Source of the DNA: JACVRN01 sp036389255
GTDB taxonomy: Bacteria; Acidobacteriota; Blastocatellia; Pyrinomonadales; Pyrinomonadaceae
Assembly: GCA_036389255.1 (NCBI GenBank)
Contig: DASVQI010000028.1
Coordinates: forward strand, 107,526 to 171,525
Direction of reading: 5' to 3'
Length of the DNA: 64,000 nucleotides
A program made the position numbers and the translations under genes. The notes under the pieces were generated by a model that was not told the DNA's origin, ran no database searches, and saw only the letters and a list, made by a program, of their open reading frames with translations. Numbering within the stretch: the stretch's first letter is position 1; every line of letters starts with the position of its first letter. Shown here piece after piece: positions 44,792 through 54,194 of the stretch.

Positions 44792-45781
44792 CTAAATGTC
44801 AGGCGTCCAGTAGCGCTCCCAACCCGGCGGGGAAGAAGCCACATTCACCTGTTGGCTCACTAAGACCTGCTCATTGCTGATGACCCAGACACGCGCGCTC
44901 TGATTGTTCTGTCTGGCGGCAGTTATCTCGTAACCCCTCAATGTGTCTTTGAAGCTGCCCACCTGCCAACCCCACCAGTCATTTGTGCCGGGTCTGGACT
45001 GGTTGTTGTAGACTACCTTGTAATCGTCTGTTATCCCCCAGATGCTCGCGCCCAGTATAGTCTCCCTGCCGGTGTTGACTGTCATCTCTACCGCAGCGAT
45101 GTTGCGAAGCTTCGGCGCGCCAAGCCAGTTCGGCCCGACCCACGCCCCCCACTTACCGCCCGGCGACTCCTGGCCCATGCCCCAGAGCTGCATGTGCGAG
45201 TCTATCCCCCACAGCGCGGCTTTACCGTCGCCCTGCGTGCATGCGCTGACTTCTATCCACCTGGCGGGCAGCACCGGCGGGTTCTTGTTGAGGTCTGAGG
45301 GCGTTTCGGGCCAATTCTCCCAGCCCGCCCAGTTACCCGCCGGCATGTACTGGCTACAGGACATGAGCTTGCCCTCGTCCGTGATGCCCCAGAGCCGCGT
45401 ACCATGCGTCGAGCCCTGCCACGCGGCAGCTATCTTCTTAAGCTGTATATTACCCCGAGGCTTGTTCCAATCCTTCACCCAGTTCCCCCAGTCCCCCTGC
45501 GTGTTCTGCTGGATTGTCCAGAGCTGCCGCTTCAAGTCCACCAGCCACAACTGAGCCTCCCCGCCGTGTACCTGCGCGGCGCACAGCTCGTAAACCGACT
45601 CCGGGTAGCCCCCGTGCGACCAGCTATTCGTCATCCAGCCGTCCCAGTTGCCCCCCGGCGTCATCTGAAAATTAGTATAAAGTCTTCCCTTGTGGTCAAC
45701 CCCCCAAATCTGTGCGCCGTTTTTGCCTATTAGTTGTGACGCCGCCAGTTTATTTAAGACGGGCGCGTTCTGCCAAGACAT
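44792..45781 (-). CDS. Beta-propeller, lectin-like protein with W-rich repeats
   Basis: A 329-aa protein. The ATG at 45781 is chosen since AAAGGAG lies 8 bases before it. There is no signal peptide. It contains about six to seven ~45-residue repeats with an LWGI/IWGV strand, a short loop and a GxW..W motif (AQIWGVDHKGRLYT, PGGNWDGW; TRLWGITDEGKLMS, AGNWAGWENW), as in tectonin/PLL-type bacterial beta-propeller lectins. Sugar binding is therefore likely, but the specific ligand cannot be read. No toxin or secretion gene is adjacent. Confidence 0.8.
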   Translation of the reverse strand: MSWQNAPVLNKLAASQLIGKNGAQIWGVDHKGRLYTNFQMTPGGNWDGWMTNSWSHGGYPESVYELCAAQVHGGEAQLWLVDLKRQLWTIQQNTQGDWGNWVKDWNKPRGNIQLKKIAAAWQGSTHGTRLWGITDEGKLMSCSQYMPAGNWAGWENWPETPSDLNKNPPVLPARWIEVSACTQGDGKAALWGIDSHMQLWGMGQESPGGKWGAWVGPNWLGAPKLRNIAAVEMTVNTGRETILGASIWGITDDYKVVYNNQSRPGTNDWWGWQVGSFKDTLRGYEITAARQNNQSARVWVISNEQVLVSQQVNVASSPPGWERYWTPDI

Positions 45782-46106
45782 AAAAGGTTCTCCTTTTTCG
45801 CACCACATGCGAAATGAATTTAAGAGTGGAATTGTTAGCGAGGAGTGCCCTTTGAGTGAAACTGCTACCAGCTTGATAGGAACTAAAGACAGGCCCTTGG
45901 GATGTCCGGCTTGTTGCTAGAAGTAAAGATAACTCTGGAGAGAACGCGACGGATAATACATGCAGACGAGCCGGACGGTCAATTTTAATTTTCCGACTCC
46001 CGGTTAATCCTGTGTGCATTGTGTGGGTATTGACGACTAACGAAAGGCGTTAAGCTATAATGCATCTAAAAGGATGAGGGACTGACGAGTCTTGAATTGA
46101 GAATTT
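45782..46106. other. 325-bp divergent gap before trmFO
   Basis: No gene is visible. TATAAT at 46056-46061 (about 45 bases before the trmFO start) has TTGACG at 46030-46035; the 20-bp spacing is longer than ideal, so the promoter is plausible but weak. The remaining sequence, AT-richer near 45810-45850, should hold the promoter of the lectin-like gene. Confidence 0.45.
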
Positions 46107-47456
46107 ATGAATGAAGTAGTGGTAATAGGCGGCGGGCTGGCCGGTGTGGAAGCTGCGTGGCAGGCGGCTGAGGCGGGCGCGCAGGTGCGTCTTTACGAGA
46201 TGCGTCCCGTGAGGCAGACGCCCGCGCACCGCACGGACAGGCTGGCGGAGATTGTCTGCTCCAATTCGCTCAAGTCGGATGAAGCGGGGACTGCACCCTA
46301 TCTTCTGAAGGAAGAGCTTAGACGCGGCGCGTCTCTGGTGATGGAGGCCGCGAGGCTGACGCGCGTTCCGGCCGGGGCCGCGCTGGCGGTTGACCGCCAC
46401 AGGTTCGCTCAATTCATCACCGAGCGCATAGAGTCTCACCCGCGCATCTCGGTTGTGCGTGAAGAGGCTACGCGGGTGAGCGCCGACGAGATAACAATCA
46501 TCTGCGCCGGGCCGCTCTGCTCCGACGCGCTGGCGGAAGAGATTGCGCGCCTGACGGGCAACGACCAGTTATATTTTTACGACGCGATTGCGCCGATTGT
46601 CGCGGCCGACAGCGTTGATACGAGCGTGGCTTTTCGCGCCGCGCGCTACAATAAGGGGGGCGACGATTATCTCAACTGTCCCTTCAACGAAGATGAGTAC
46701 CAGCGCTTTTATGACGCGCTGGTGGAAGCAAAGAGCGTCCCGCTTCATCGCTTCGAAGAGACGAGGTGGTTCGAAGCCTGCCTGCCGATTGAAGAGATAG
46801 CGCGGCGCGGGCGCGACACGCTTCGCTTCGGCCCCATGAAGCCGGTCGGCCTCGTAGACCCGCGCGACGGGCGGGAGCCTTACGCGGCCGTGCAGCTCCG
46901 GCAGGAGAATTTGATGGCGGACGCCTACAACCTCGTGGGCTTTCAGAATCATCTACGTTTTGGCGAGCAACAGAGAGTATTGCGGCTGATTCCCGGGCTT
47001 GAGAACGCAGAATTCTTGCAGTTCGGACAGATTCATCGTAATACTTACATCTGCGCCCCGCGAGTCCTATCGGCCACCATGCAGGTGCGGCAAAGCCCGC
47101 GCACCTTTTTCGCGGGCCAGATAAGCGGCGTGGAAGGCTACGTTGAGTCCGTAGCGACGGGCTGGCTGGCCGGGATAAACGCGGCGCATCTCGCAGCAGG
47201 CGAGCCTCTGATAGAAGCTCCGTCAAAGAGCGCGGTGGGGGCGCTGGCTCGCTACGTCTCAAGCGCCGAGACGAAAAATTATCAACCCGTAAACATTACC
47301 TTCGCTCTGCTTGAGCCGCTTGCCGAGGATGAGCGCCGCCGCTTCCGCCGCAAGCGCGAGCGACACCAGCGACAGGTAGAGCTGGCATTGAAAGAGTGGG
47401 ACACTTGGCTTCACATAATCAGGAAGGGAGACGCGCTCGCAAGCGCTACCCGATAG
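46107..47456 (+). CDS. trmFO: Folate/FAD-dependent tRNA (uracil-54-C5) methyltransferase
   Basis: Makes ribothymidine at position 54 of tRNA from methylene-tetrahydrofolate, using FAD. The Rossmann motif is VVVIGGGLAGVEAAW at the start, followed by YEMRPVRQTPAHRTD and IVCSNSLKSD (C51, the catalytic Cys region). The FEACLPIEEIARRG stretch near residue 225 holds the second conserved Cys. QISGVEGYVESVATG near the C-terminus is also typical. The length of 449 aa matches the family. The VWA-TonB gene follows on the same strand. The start lacks a strong Shine-Dalgarno. Confidence 0.97.
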   Translation: MNEVVVIGGGLAGVEAAWQAAEAGAQVRLYEMRPVRQTPAHRTDRLAEIVCSNSLKSDEAGTAPYLLKEELRRGASLVMEAARLTRVPAGAALAVDRHRFAQFITERIESHPRISVVREEATRVSADEITIICAGPLCSDALAEEIARLTGNDQLYFYDAIAPIVAADSVDTSVAFRAARYNKGGDDYLNCPFNEDEYQRFYDALVEAKSVPLHRFEETRWFEACLPIEEIARRGRDTLRFGPMKPVGLVDPRDGREPYAAVQLRQENLMADAYNLVGFQNHLRFGEQQRVLRLIPGLENAEFLQFGQIHRNTYICAPRVLSATMQVRQSPRTFFAGQISGVEGYVESVATGWLAGINAAHLAAGEPLIEAPSKSAVGALARYVSSAETKNYQPVNITFALLEPLAEDERRRFRRKRERHQRQVELALKEWDTWLHIIRKGDALASATR

Positions 47457-47491
47457 CGCTCTGCGCTCGCCGGTCGCTCGCACGACGCCCT

Positions 47492-49330
47492 ATGATGTAC
47501 CTCGCAAGCTTTCGCCTCATCGTCGCCACGCTTCTTCTGGCGGCGCTCGTTTCCGCGAGCGCGCCGGAATCGTTCGCCCAGTCGGGCCGCAAAGGGCAGA
47601 ACACTCCCAGCCCTTCTTCTACACAAAGGCCCAGACGCGCCACCACAGCAGGCCCAGCGCAGGGGACGACTACGGGCGGCGGCACAGGCTCTTCATCACA
47701 AAGGACTGGCACGCCCGTCTCCATTCTGCCCGACGACGCGCCGCCCGCGCCCGCAGCCAAGCCGAAGCCCGTGCAGCAATCAGCCACGCGTGATGATGAC
47801 GTGGAAGTCGGCCCGGAGGACGTGGTGCGTATCACTTCCAACCTAGTGACTGTGCCCGCTTCCATCGTGGACGTTTACGGCAAGTCTGTAGCGGGTCTTA
47901 AGGTGGAGGATTTCGAGCTTCGTGTTGACGGGCAGGTCAGGGCCATCAGCGAAGTGAGCTACTCGGACACGCCCGTTCGCCTTGCGCTGCTCTTCGACAA
48001 CAGCTCCAGCCTGACTGCGGCGCGCGAGTTCGAGAAGCAGGCCGCCATACGATTCTTCCGCACCGTGCTCAGGCCCGTTGACCAGGCCGCAATCTATAAC
48101 GTCTATACGGATATTGTGCTGGCGCAGCCCCTAACCTCGAACGTGCGCGCACTGGTTCAGACCATAGAAAATTTCGGAAAGCCAGAGGGGGCCACGCGCC
48201 TTTTTGACGCGGTGGTGCAGGCCGCGAACTACCTGCGGCCACAGCCGGGAAGAAAGGTAATCATCATAGTCTCCGACGGCGAAGACACCCTGAGCGACGT
48301 GAGCTTTGACGACGCGCTGAGGATTGCTCAATCTGCGGACTGCCAGATTTACGCAGTTCAGACAAAGCAGATAGAGTACATGATGCAGACGGGACAGCCC
48401 GGCGGAAGCGCCAACCTGCGCTCGCTCGCCGCAGAGCGCCGCCTTCAGGAGTTCTCGGCGCAGACGGGCGGCGCTGTCTACTCGCCTCTGGCCGTGGGAG
48501 AGCTAGATGCAGCCTTCGCTCAAATCTCCGCAGACCTCGCGCAGCAGTACATACTGAGCTACTACCCTGTGGACGAACAGCAGGACGGGCGCTATCGCTC
48601 CATCACTCTGCGCGTCCCTTCCAATCCGACCGCCCGCATACGTGCGCGCAAAGGCTACTACGCCTCAAGGGCCGCCATGAAGAGCAGCCTCAACATGGGG
48701 ACGAATTCCGCCGGAGGCGCTTCGGTCGCAAACATTGACGCGTCTGACACGGTTCCGACTGACACGGGAAGAAGCGGCGGCGCTATCCCGTCAAACAGCA
48801 ACGGGCTCAACGCGGCGCAGGAGATAAAAGTCGCGGCCACGGTGCCTGCCGCTTCGCCGCCAAAATCGGAGCCGCCGCCGCCCGTTACAATCACTTCGCT
48901 TCCCGAATCAACGCCTCAAGCCGTCCCTCAAAATAGTCAGCCGCAGCCATCCGAGCAGAGCGCACAGCCTTCACAGCCGCAGTCGCCAGAAAACAGTTCT
49001 TCTTCTTCCAATCAACCCGCGACGCCTACGCCTTCTCCCTCCAGACAGCAGGTGACCGGGGGCGTGCTGAACGGGAAAGCTTTGAGCCTGCCGAAGCCTG
49101 ATTATCCTGCTGCGGCCCGCGCCATAGGAGCTTACGGCACGGTCGTAGTGGAAGTGACCGTGGACGAAACCGGCAAGGTCATAGCCGCCCGCGCCGTTAG
49201 CGGCCACGCCATGCTCAAGCCTGCGGCCACGGCTGCCGCGCGGCAGGCCCGATTCGCTCCGACACTGCTCGCGGGCCAGCCCGTGCGCGTCACCGGCACC
49301 ATCAACTACCACTTCGCGCTCGCTCGCTAA
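47492..49330 (+). CDS. VWA protein fused to a TonB-type C-terminal domain
   Basis: A 612-aa exported protein from ATG 47492 (47495 adjacent), 35 bases after trmFO. The signal peptide RLIVATLLLAALVSASA is followed by a Ser/Thr/Pro/Gly stretch, then the Acidobacterial-type VWA domain (RITSNLVTVPASIVDVYGK, LLFDNSSSLT with an intact DxSxS metal site, VIIIVSDGEDTLSDVS). A Pro/Gln/Ser-rich linker leads to a C-terminal TonB domain (LPKPDYPAAARAIGAYGTVVV, INYHFALAR). The linker length would let the TonB end reach other envelope proteins. The combination is unusual; the role is unknown. Confidence 0.9.
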   Translation: MMYLASFRLIVATLLLAALVSASAPESFAQSGRKGQNTPSPSSTQRPRRATTAGPAQGTTTGGGTGSSSQRTGTPVSILPDDAPPAPAAKPKPVQQSATRDDDVEVGPEDVVRITSNLVTVPASIVDVYGKSVAGLKVEDFELRVDGQVRAISEVSYSDTPVRLALLFDNSSSLTAAREFEKQAAIRFFRTVLRPVDQAAIYNVYTDIVLAQPLTSNVRALVQTIENFGKPEGATRLFDAVVQAANYLRPQPGRKVIIIVSDGEDTLSDVSFDDALRIAQSADCQIYAVQTKQIEYMMQTGQPGGSANLRSLAAERRLQEFSAQTGGAVYSPLAVGELDAAFAQISADLAQQYILSYYPVDEQQDGRYRSITLRVPSNPTARIRARKGYYASRAAMKSSLNMGTNSAGGASVANIDASDTVPTDTGRSGGAIPSNSNGLNAAQEIKVAATVPAASPPKSEPPPPVTITSLPESTPQAVPQNSQPQPSEQSAQPSQPQSPENSSSSSNQPATPTPSPSRQQVTGGVLNGKALSLPKPDYPAAARAIGAYGTVVVEVTVDETGKVIAARAVSGHAMLKPAATAAARQARFAPTLLAGQPVRVTGTINYHFALAR

Positions 49331-49376
49331 AAAATAGCTATTTACGATTTTCGATTGACGGTTTAGGATGGCCCTC

Positions 49377-50300
49377 ATGATAGAGCAGCTACTTGAGCAG
49401 TTCTTCGAGCACCTGCGCTACGAGCGCAACGTAAGCGAGCACACGCTCAGGAACTACGCCAGCGACCTTGAGCAGTTCTACGACTACATAGCGCCGCCCG
49501 ACGCTCAAACCGGCGCGCGACGTGAAGTGGATGTCAAACAGATTGACCACATCACGATTCGTGAATGGCTCTCGACACTTCACACGGCGCAGAAGAAGAA
49601 GACCTCTGTGGCGCGAAAGCTGGCGGCGCTTCGCACCTTCTTCCAGTTCCTGGTGCGCGAAGGCGTGGTCGAGCTTAACCCCGCGAAGCTGGTCGCCACG
49701 CCGCGCCTTGAGAAGAAGCTCCCGAATCACCTCTCAGTAGAAGACGCCATACGTTTTATAGAGACGCCCGACACGGAAACAGACCTCGGCAAACGAGACC
49801 GCGCCATCCTTGAGTTTCTTTACGCGACGGGCGTGCGCGTCTCTGAATTGATGAAGCTGAATCTCAACGACATAGATTTCAAAGAGAAGCTGGTGCGCGT
49901 GACGGGTAAGCGGCGCAAGCAGCGCGTGCTGCCCTTTGGCGACCCGGCGCTTCACGCCTTGCTCAACTATCTTTCCGTGCGCAACCAGTTTCTACAGAAC
50001 GCGCCGCCCGACGAGCGAGACGAGCAGGCGCTCTTCCTGAACTATCAGGGGACGCGAATCACCACCCGCTCGGTCGGGCGAATGGTGGACAAGTACATCC
50101 AAATCTGCGCGGGGATACACAACATCAGCCCGCATAGCCTGCGCCACTCCTTCGCCACGCACCTGCTGGATAGCGGAGCAGACCTGCGCGACATTCAAGA
50201 GCTTCTGGGCCACGCCCGTCTCTCGACCACGCAAATCTACACACATGTCTCTATGGAAAAACTGATAGAGGTCTACGACAAGTCACACCCTAAAGCGTGA
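49377..50300 (+). CDS. Tyrosine recombinase XerC/XerD type
   Basis: Site-specific recombinase that resolves chromosome dimers at dif. It has an N-terminal SAM-like domain (QFFEHLRYERNVSEHTLRNY), then the catalytic set Arg (ATGVRVSELMKL), Lys (VTGKRRKQRVLP), H-x-x-R (SPHSLRHSFATHLL), a further His (LLGHARLSTTQIYTH) and the nucleophile Tyr in that last motif. ATG 49377 is favoured because AGGA lies 8 bases before it; ATG 49368 is adjacent. The family and length (307 aa) fit the housekeeping enzyme, not a phage integrase. XerC and XerD cannot be separated here. Confidence 0.93.
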   Translation: MIEQLLEQFFEHLRYERNVSEHTLRNYASDLEQFYDYIAPPDAQTGARREVDVKQIDHITIREWLSTLHTAQKKKTSVARKLAALRTFFQFLVREGVVELNPAKLVATPRLEKKLPNHLSVEDAIRFIETPDTETDLGKRDRAILEFLYATGVRVSELMKLNLNDIDFKEKLVRVTGKRRKQRVLPFGDPALHALLNYLSVRNQFLQNAPPDERDEQALFLNYQGTRITTRSVGRMVDKYIQICAGIHNISPHSLRHSFATHLLDSGADLRDIQELLGHARLSTTQIYTHVSMEKLIEVYDKSHPKA

Positions 50301-50303
50301 AAA

Positions 50304-50367
50304 CAGCGACAAGTGACGGGTGACAAGTTAGAACTTCTTCCTGCTTGTCACCCGTCACTTGTCACTG
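50304..50367. terminator. 24-bp heptamer hairpin between convergent genes
   Basis: Arms 50304-50327 and 50344-50367 pair with one mismatch. Units: CAGCGA, CAAGTGA, CGGGTGA, CAAG. CTTTT follows on the plus strand. It lies between xer (+) and the dksA-like gene (-). Confidence 0.85.
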
Positions 50368-50370
50368 CTT

Positions 50371-50745
50371 TTAGAGTGTTGAGATGTCGTCTAGTCCCTG
50401 GCTGGCTTCTATCTCTGCCTGGCAGGCCGCGTCGTAGCGGGCAGTGGGAAGGGCTTCCAGACGGCGCTCGTCAATGGGCTTGCCGCAGCGCGCGCACTGG
50501 CCGTAGGTGCCTTCGTCCATTCTGAGGAGCGCTTGGTCTATGTCTGCGACCATCTGCGATTCACGCTCGCCCAATCGAAAGGCTATCTCGCGGTTGACAT
50601 CCTGAAGCGACATGTCAACGCTGTCTTTCACGCCGTCGTCGTTCGCCTCAAGCGCCGCCGCCTGATCTGCGCGCACGTTCTCAGTCCTACGGCGCAGCTC
50701 TTCCAGAAGTATCTTGCGGAAATAATCCAACCTTTTTTCGTCCAT
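50371..50745 (-). CDS. DksA/TraR-family protein with an altered zinc finger
   Basis: A 124-aa RNA-polymerase-secondary-channel-type regulator. The N-terminal coiled coil (RLDYFRKILLEELRRRT, then LGERESQMVADIDQAL) is followed by the zinc finger CARCGKPIDERRLEALP, then ARYDAACQAE. Three Cys remain; the first Cys of the second pair, expected just after Tyr, is Asp (YDAAC). Asp could still act as a ligand, or the finger may be weaker. The coiled-coil tip sequence (near NDDGVKDSVD) is acidic, as in DksA-like proteins. Its stop abuts the convergent heptamer hairpin. Confidence 0.9.
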   Translation of the reverse strand: MDEKRLDYFRKILLEELRRRTENVRADQAAALEANDDGVKDSVDMSLQDVNREIAFRLGERESQMVADIDQALLRMDEGTYGQCARCGKPIDERRLEALPTARYDAACQAEIEASQGLDDISTL

Positions 50746-50854
50746 GATAATTTTCTACACCCTCTATTCGTGATTACAGCTTTCCACCAGCATCTTTCAA
50801 TCCGTCGTCAAAAGCAAGCGCGGATTATACGGAGGCAATAGTAAAAAGGCAAAA

Positions 50855-50948
50855 ATGGGGGATAGGGGACAGGGGTTGGGGGATAGTAAAAGAAAAACAG
50901 GTTCTCTTTCTTTTCACCATCCCCCAACCCCTGTCCCCTATCCCCCAT
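50855..50948. repeat. Perfect 30-bp G-rich heptamer inverted repeat
   Basis: Arms 50855-50884 and 50919-50948 match perfectly around a 34-base loop. Heptamers: GGGGATA, GGGGACA, GGGGTTG, GGGGATA. It is 15 bases past the TonB receptor stop on the minus strand, so it may terminate that gene. The G runs on one strand could also form quadruplexes. Confidence 0.85.
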
Positions 50949-50963
50949 CCCCATCCCCCGCCT

Positions 50964-53687
50964 TTAGAAGATGAAGCGCGCGGCGAACTGTAGCTGGCGA
51001 CCGGGGTCTGAGTTGGCTATGCCCGCTATCGGCGTCAGGAAGGTTGCGAGCGGCGTAGCGCCCGTGCCGTAAATGTTGTTGAGCTTGATGAAGTTCGAGC
51101 GATTAAAGAGATTGAAGGCTTCGGCCCTCAGCTCAAGCTGCAATCCTTCTCTGAGCGCCACTCTTTTCGAGAGCGACGCGTCGAAGGTCGCCTGCATGGG
51201 GGTGCGAAAGCTGTTGCGCGCAAAGCCGGCCGGGCGGTCTACGCGATAACCGTCGCCGTTCGTGTCCTCGCCCGTGAGCGGGTTGACGGGCAGGCCCGAC
51301 GCAAGGGTCGCTATGAAGGATAGCTGCGACTGAAAGGGAAGCTCTACGAGGCCGTGCGCGACGAAGCGGTGTCGTTGATGAAAGTCGCTGGGGCCGCGCT
51401 CTATCTGGTCGCTCAGGCCGAAGTTGGCGGGAATGCCCGTGTCCGGCTCTCCGAAGAACATGTAGTAGTTGAGCGCGGAAGAGTAAACGTAATGGGCTTC
51501 TACCTGAAAGTTTCGAGCGAAGCGTTTAATCAGCCCGAGGTCTAGGGCGTCGTAGTTGCTGGACGAAGTGTTCTCTATGACCGCTATCTTGTTGACGCGA
51601 ACGCCTGCGAAGGTAGGGAAGGGGCGCGTGCGGTTAAAGGGCGTGATGGCGTTGATGTCGTTGACGCGCATCATCTTCAGCGTGCGCGAGTGCAGCACGT
51701 CGGCCGTAAAAGTCCAGTCGCCCGCTAGCTGTCGCTGGACTCCCAGAGAGAACTGCATGCTGTAGGGATTCAGCAGCCGCTCGCCCGGAAGATATATGAA
51801 GTCGCGGTTGACCGCCACGGCCCCTGCGGGCGGCGCTGCGAGCGAATTCGGAAAAGTCGGAAAGCCTGGGTCTGTGAACTTCAAGCGGTAAGTTACGGTC
51901 TGCGAGTCTACGCCCTGAAGCAGGAAGCGGCGCGTGATGTACATGTAATACTGGTCGTAGAAGACGCCCGCTCCGCCGCGCACAATCGTCTTGCCATCGC
52001 CCGCAACGTCCAGCGCAAAGCCCAGACGCGGCGCGAAGTTGTTCATGTCGTCCGTGATGGACTGATAGTCGTAGCGCAGGCCGAGGTTCAGCGTCAGACG
52101 CTTTGATGCGCGCCAGTTGTCCTGAAGGAAAAGAGAAGCGAGCGTCTGCCCGTAGCGTATGTCGCCCGTGCCGAAGGTCTGTGTGTATTCGGTTTTGGGG
52201 CCGACCGTGCGCTCGTTTGTGCCCAGCCGGTACTCACCGAAAAGCGTTGCGGAGTAATCACGAATCTTCTGGCGCGTGTAATCGAAGCCAACTTTGAAGT
52301 CGTGGCCGCCGCGCTGGAAGGTGAGCTGGTCTGCGACCTGCCAGCTCTGAGCGCGTATCCATGAATAACTCGAATTGCCAGTGGTGCTGAAGTTCGGGAT
52401 AGTGACGGTCACCTGCGGCTCGATGGCCGAGGTGGAAGACGGAATCCAGTTGGTATAGCTGAAGCGAGCTTCGTTCAACAGGGAAGTGCCCCAGACGGTT
52501 CTGTCCGTTAATTGAAAGCCCACGGCCTGAGTCCTGCTCAACTGCGCCGTGCCGGGTTGATTGAAGCCGCTCACGCGGTCGTTCGCATTGTTGTTCTTGT
52601 CTGCATTTCCGTTCAAGCGCAGAAAGATGGAGTGCGTGTCGCTGAAGCGATAATCCACGCGCGCAAGCCCTATCTGATTGCGAAAGCGTCCGGTGAACGT
52701 CTGCGGCGTGGGCGACTGTATGAAGGCTCCGCGATTCTGCCTTGTGGCTTCGTAGCTCAGGAAGAAGGTGGCGCGGTCTGTAAAGAGCGGCCCGCCGACT
52801 GCACCTCCCATCTGCATGAACTCGTTCGGCACTCTGATGGTGGAGACGGGCGGCGCTGCCTGTATGCCGCTTGGCCGCAGGAAGAAGAAGCCCTGCCCGT
52901 GAAACTGGTTAGTCCCGGCCTTTGTCACGGTGCTGATGATGCCTGCCGACGACCCGCCATATTCCGCCGAATACTGGTTGGTTAAGACCTTGAACTCCTG
53001 CACGGAAGAGAGCGAGACCTGCTGCTGCGGGGCGTTGGCGTTGATGGAATCGTAGTTGGTGTTTCCATCCAGCTTATAGAAGGTCTGACGAAAGGAGTTG
53101 GCGTTGATGGAAAGCCGCGCGGCAGTTGAGCCGTCGCCGGCGAGCCCGCCCGTGTTGCGTACGTGCGGGTCTAGGAGCGCAAAGCGATTAATGTTGCGCC
53201 CGTTCGAAGGAAGCTCGTTCACCCTGCGCGTGTCCACGACCTGACTTATCTCCGGCGCATTGTTGACGACCGGAGATGTGTCACCGGTGACGTTGACCGT
53301 CTCCTGTAGAACATTTATCTCAAGCGCCACGTCTATCGTCGCTGCCTCGCCTGAAACCAGACTCACACTTCTCTGAACCGACTGGCGGAAGCCTTCGGCC
53401 TCCACTGACACTTCGTAGCTCACGCCCGGCGGAAGCCCGAAGACAGCAAAGCGACCCTCCGCGTCAGTCGTCGCGTCCCGCTTGATTCGCAGCGCGTCGT
53501 TGCTGACGGTCACGCTCGCGCCCTGAATGACAGTTCCTTCGGCTTGGCTTTTCACCACGCCGCGCACGCCCGTAGTAGTTTCCGTCTGCGCCTGAGTAGA
53601 CGGGGAGAGCGAAAGCAGCGCAAATATGCCGAGCAGTAGAAGAAGAGCAGCGCGTGCCGGGTTATGAGAAAAGATAAGAGTAAACAT
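50964..53687 (-). CDS. Oar-like TonB-dependent receptor with carboxypeptidase-regulatory domain
   Basis: A 907-aa outer-membrane transporter. It has a signal peptide (ALLLLLGIFALLSLSPSTQA), an N-terminal carboxypeptidase-regulatory-like domain (GVRGVVKSQAEGTVIQGA, then AEGRFAVFGLPPG), a plug domain (VDTRRVNELPSNGRNINR, SVQEFKVLTNQYSAEYGGSS), then a barrel rich in aromatic strands ending QFAARFIF. The terminal Phe and GADL/Oar layout fit Acidobacteria/Myxobacteria Oar-like receptors that import or bind large substrates. GAGG is 6 bases upstream of the ATG at 53687. The substrate is unknown; no degradative genes adjoin it. Confidence 0.93.
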   Translation of the reverse strand: MFTLIFSHNPARAALLLLLGIFALLSLSPSTQAQTETTTGVRGVVKSQAEGTVIQGASVTVSNDALRIKRDATTDAEGRFAVFGLPPGVSYEVSVEAEGFRQSVQRSVSLVSGEAATIDVALEINVLQETVNVTGDTSPVVNNAPEISQVVDTRRVNELPSNGRNINRFALLDPHVRNTGGLAGDGSTAARLSINANSFRQTFYKLDGNTNYDSINANAPQQQVSLSSVQEFKVLTNQYSAEYGGSSAGIISTVTKAGTNQFHGQGFFFLRPSGIQAAPPVSTIRVPNEFMQMGGAVGGPLFTDRATFFLSYEATRQNRGAFIQSPTPQTFTGRFRNQIGLARVDYRFSDTHSIFLRLNGNADKNNNANDRVSGFNQPGTAQLSRTQAVGFQLTDRTVWGTSLLNEARFSYTNWIPSSTSAIEPQVTVTIPNFSTTGNSSYSWIRAQSWQVADQLTFQRGGHDFKVGFDYTRQKIRDYSATLFGEYRLGTNERTVGPKTEYTQTFGTGDIRYGQTLASLFLQDNWRASKRLTLNLGLRYDYQSITDDMNNFAPRLGFALDVAGDGKTIVRGGAGVFYDQYYMYITRRFLLQGVDSQTVTYRLKFTDPGFPTFPNSLAAPPAGAVAVNRDFIYLPGERLLNPYSMQFSLGVQRQLAGDWTFTADVLHSRTLKMMRVNDINAITPFNRTRPFPTFAGVRVNKIAVIENTSSSNYDALDLGLIKRFARNFQVEAHYVYSSALNYYMFFGEPDTGIPANFGLSDQIERGPSDFHQRHRFVAHGLVELPFQSQLSFIATLASGLPVNPLTGEDTNGDGYRVDRPAGFARNSFRTPMQATFDASLSKRVALREGLQLELRAEAFNLFNRSNFIKLNNIYGTGATPLATFLTPIAGIANSDPGRQLQFAARFIF

Positions 53688-54194
53688 AAAGACCTCGGAA
53701 AAAGTTTTATAAGAACTTGAAAGCCGTGCCCTTTATTCATCGGCAGCGAAACTTAAGGCCGATGAGCTTTTTCGGTTGGCTACCTTTCACCAGAAAGAGC
53801 CTGAAGAACTTAGACGGGGTGAAATTGAAATCCAATTTCAACTTGGATTTTATTCCAGCTTCCCGCTTTTGTCAAAAGATTCTGCGCCCGTAGTAGCGAT
53901 GCCTCCCTTCAACGGAGCGCGCGGTTGTCTGATTTCTACTCCAGCAGTGATAACGAAACAGCTGCGCCTGCCCGCGAATCTCAATCCGGCACATACGCCT
54001 CACAAAAGCTTCAAGCTCTCAAATATTCAATAGTTGCGCGAGCAAATCAGGCAGTTATCTTCACGGGGCGCGCATGGCTTAAGAGTGGGAATGGCGTTTG
54101 CAGTTCGGCTGCTGGGAGTTGGGCTGTTTCTCTATGCACGCATAGAGGCGGGGCTCATTCAACTTCGGATTAAAGGGATGAAGGAGATTCTTTT
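53688..54194. other. 507-bp divergent gap
   Basis: Lies between the TonB receptor and the methyltransferase. Open frames here (53776-54033 and 53925-54173) have no ribosome site and look like noise. Small palindromes are visible: GAAATTG...CAATTTC and AAATCCAA...TTGGATTT near 53820-53852, and CTCTATG-CACG-CATAGAG near 54132-54149. Promoters for the two flanking genes should be here; no exact match to a sigma-70 promoter stands out. Confidence 0.45.

Noticed and set aside
49377..50300. Phage or genomic-island integrase
   Set aside because: The sequence fits the housekeeping XerC/D pattern, no att repeats or phage genes are near, and both sides are chromosomal genes.
53776..54173. Small genes in the TonB receptor-methyltransferase gap
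   Set aside because: Frames are open by chance, lack ribosome sites and do not resemble proteins.
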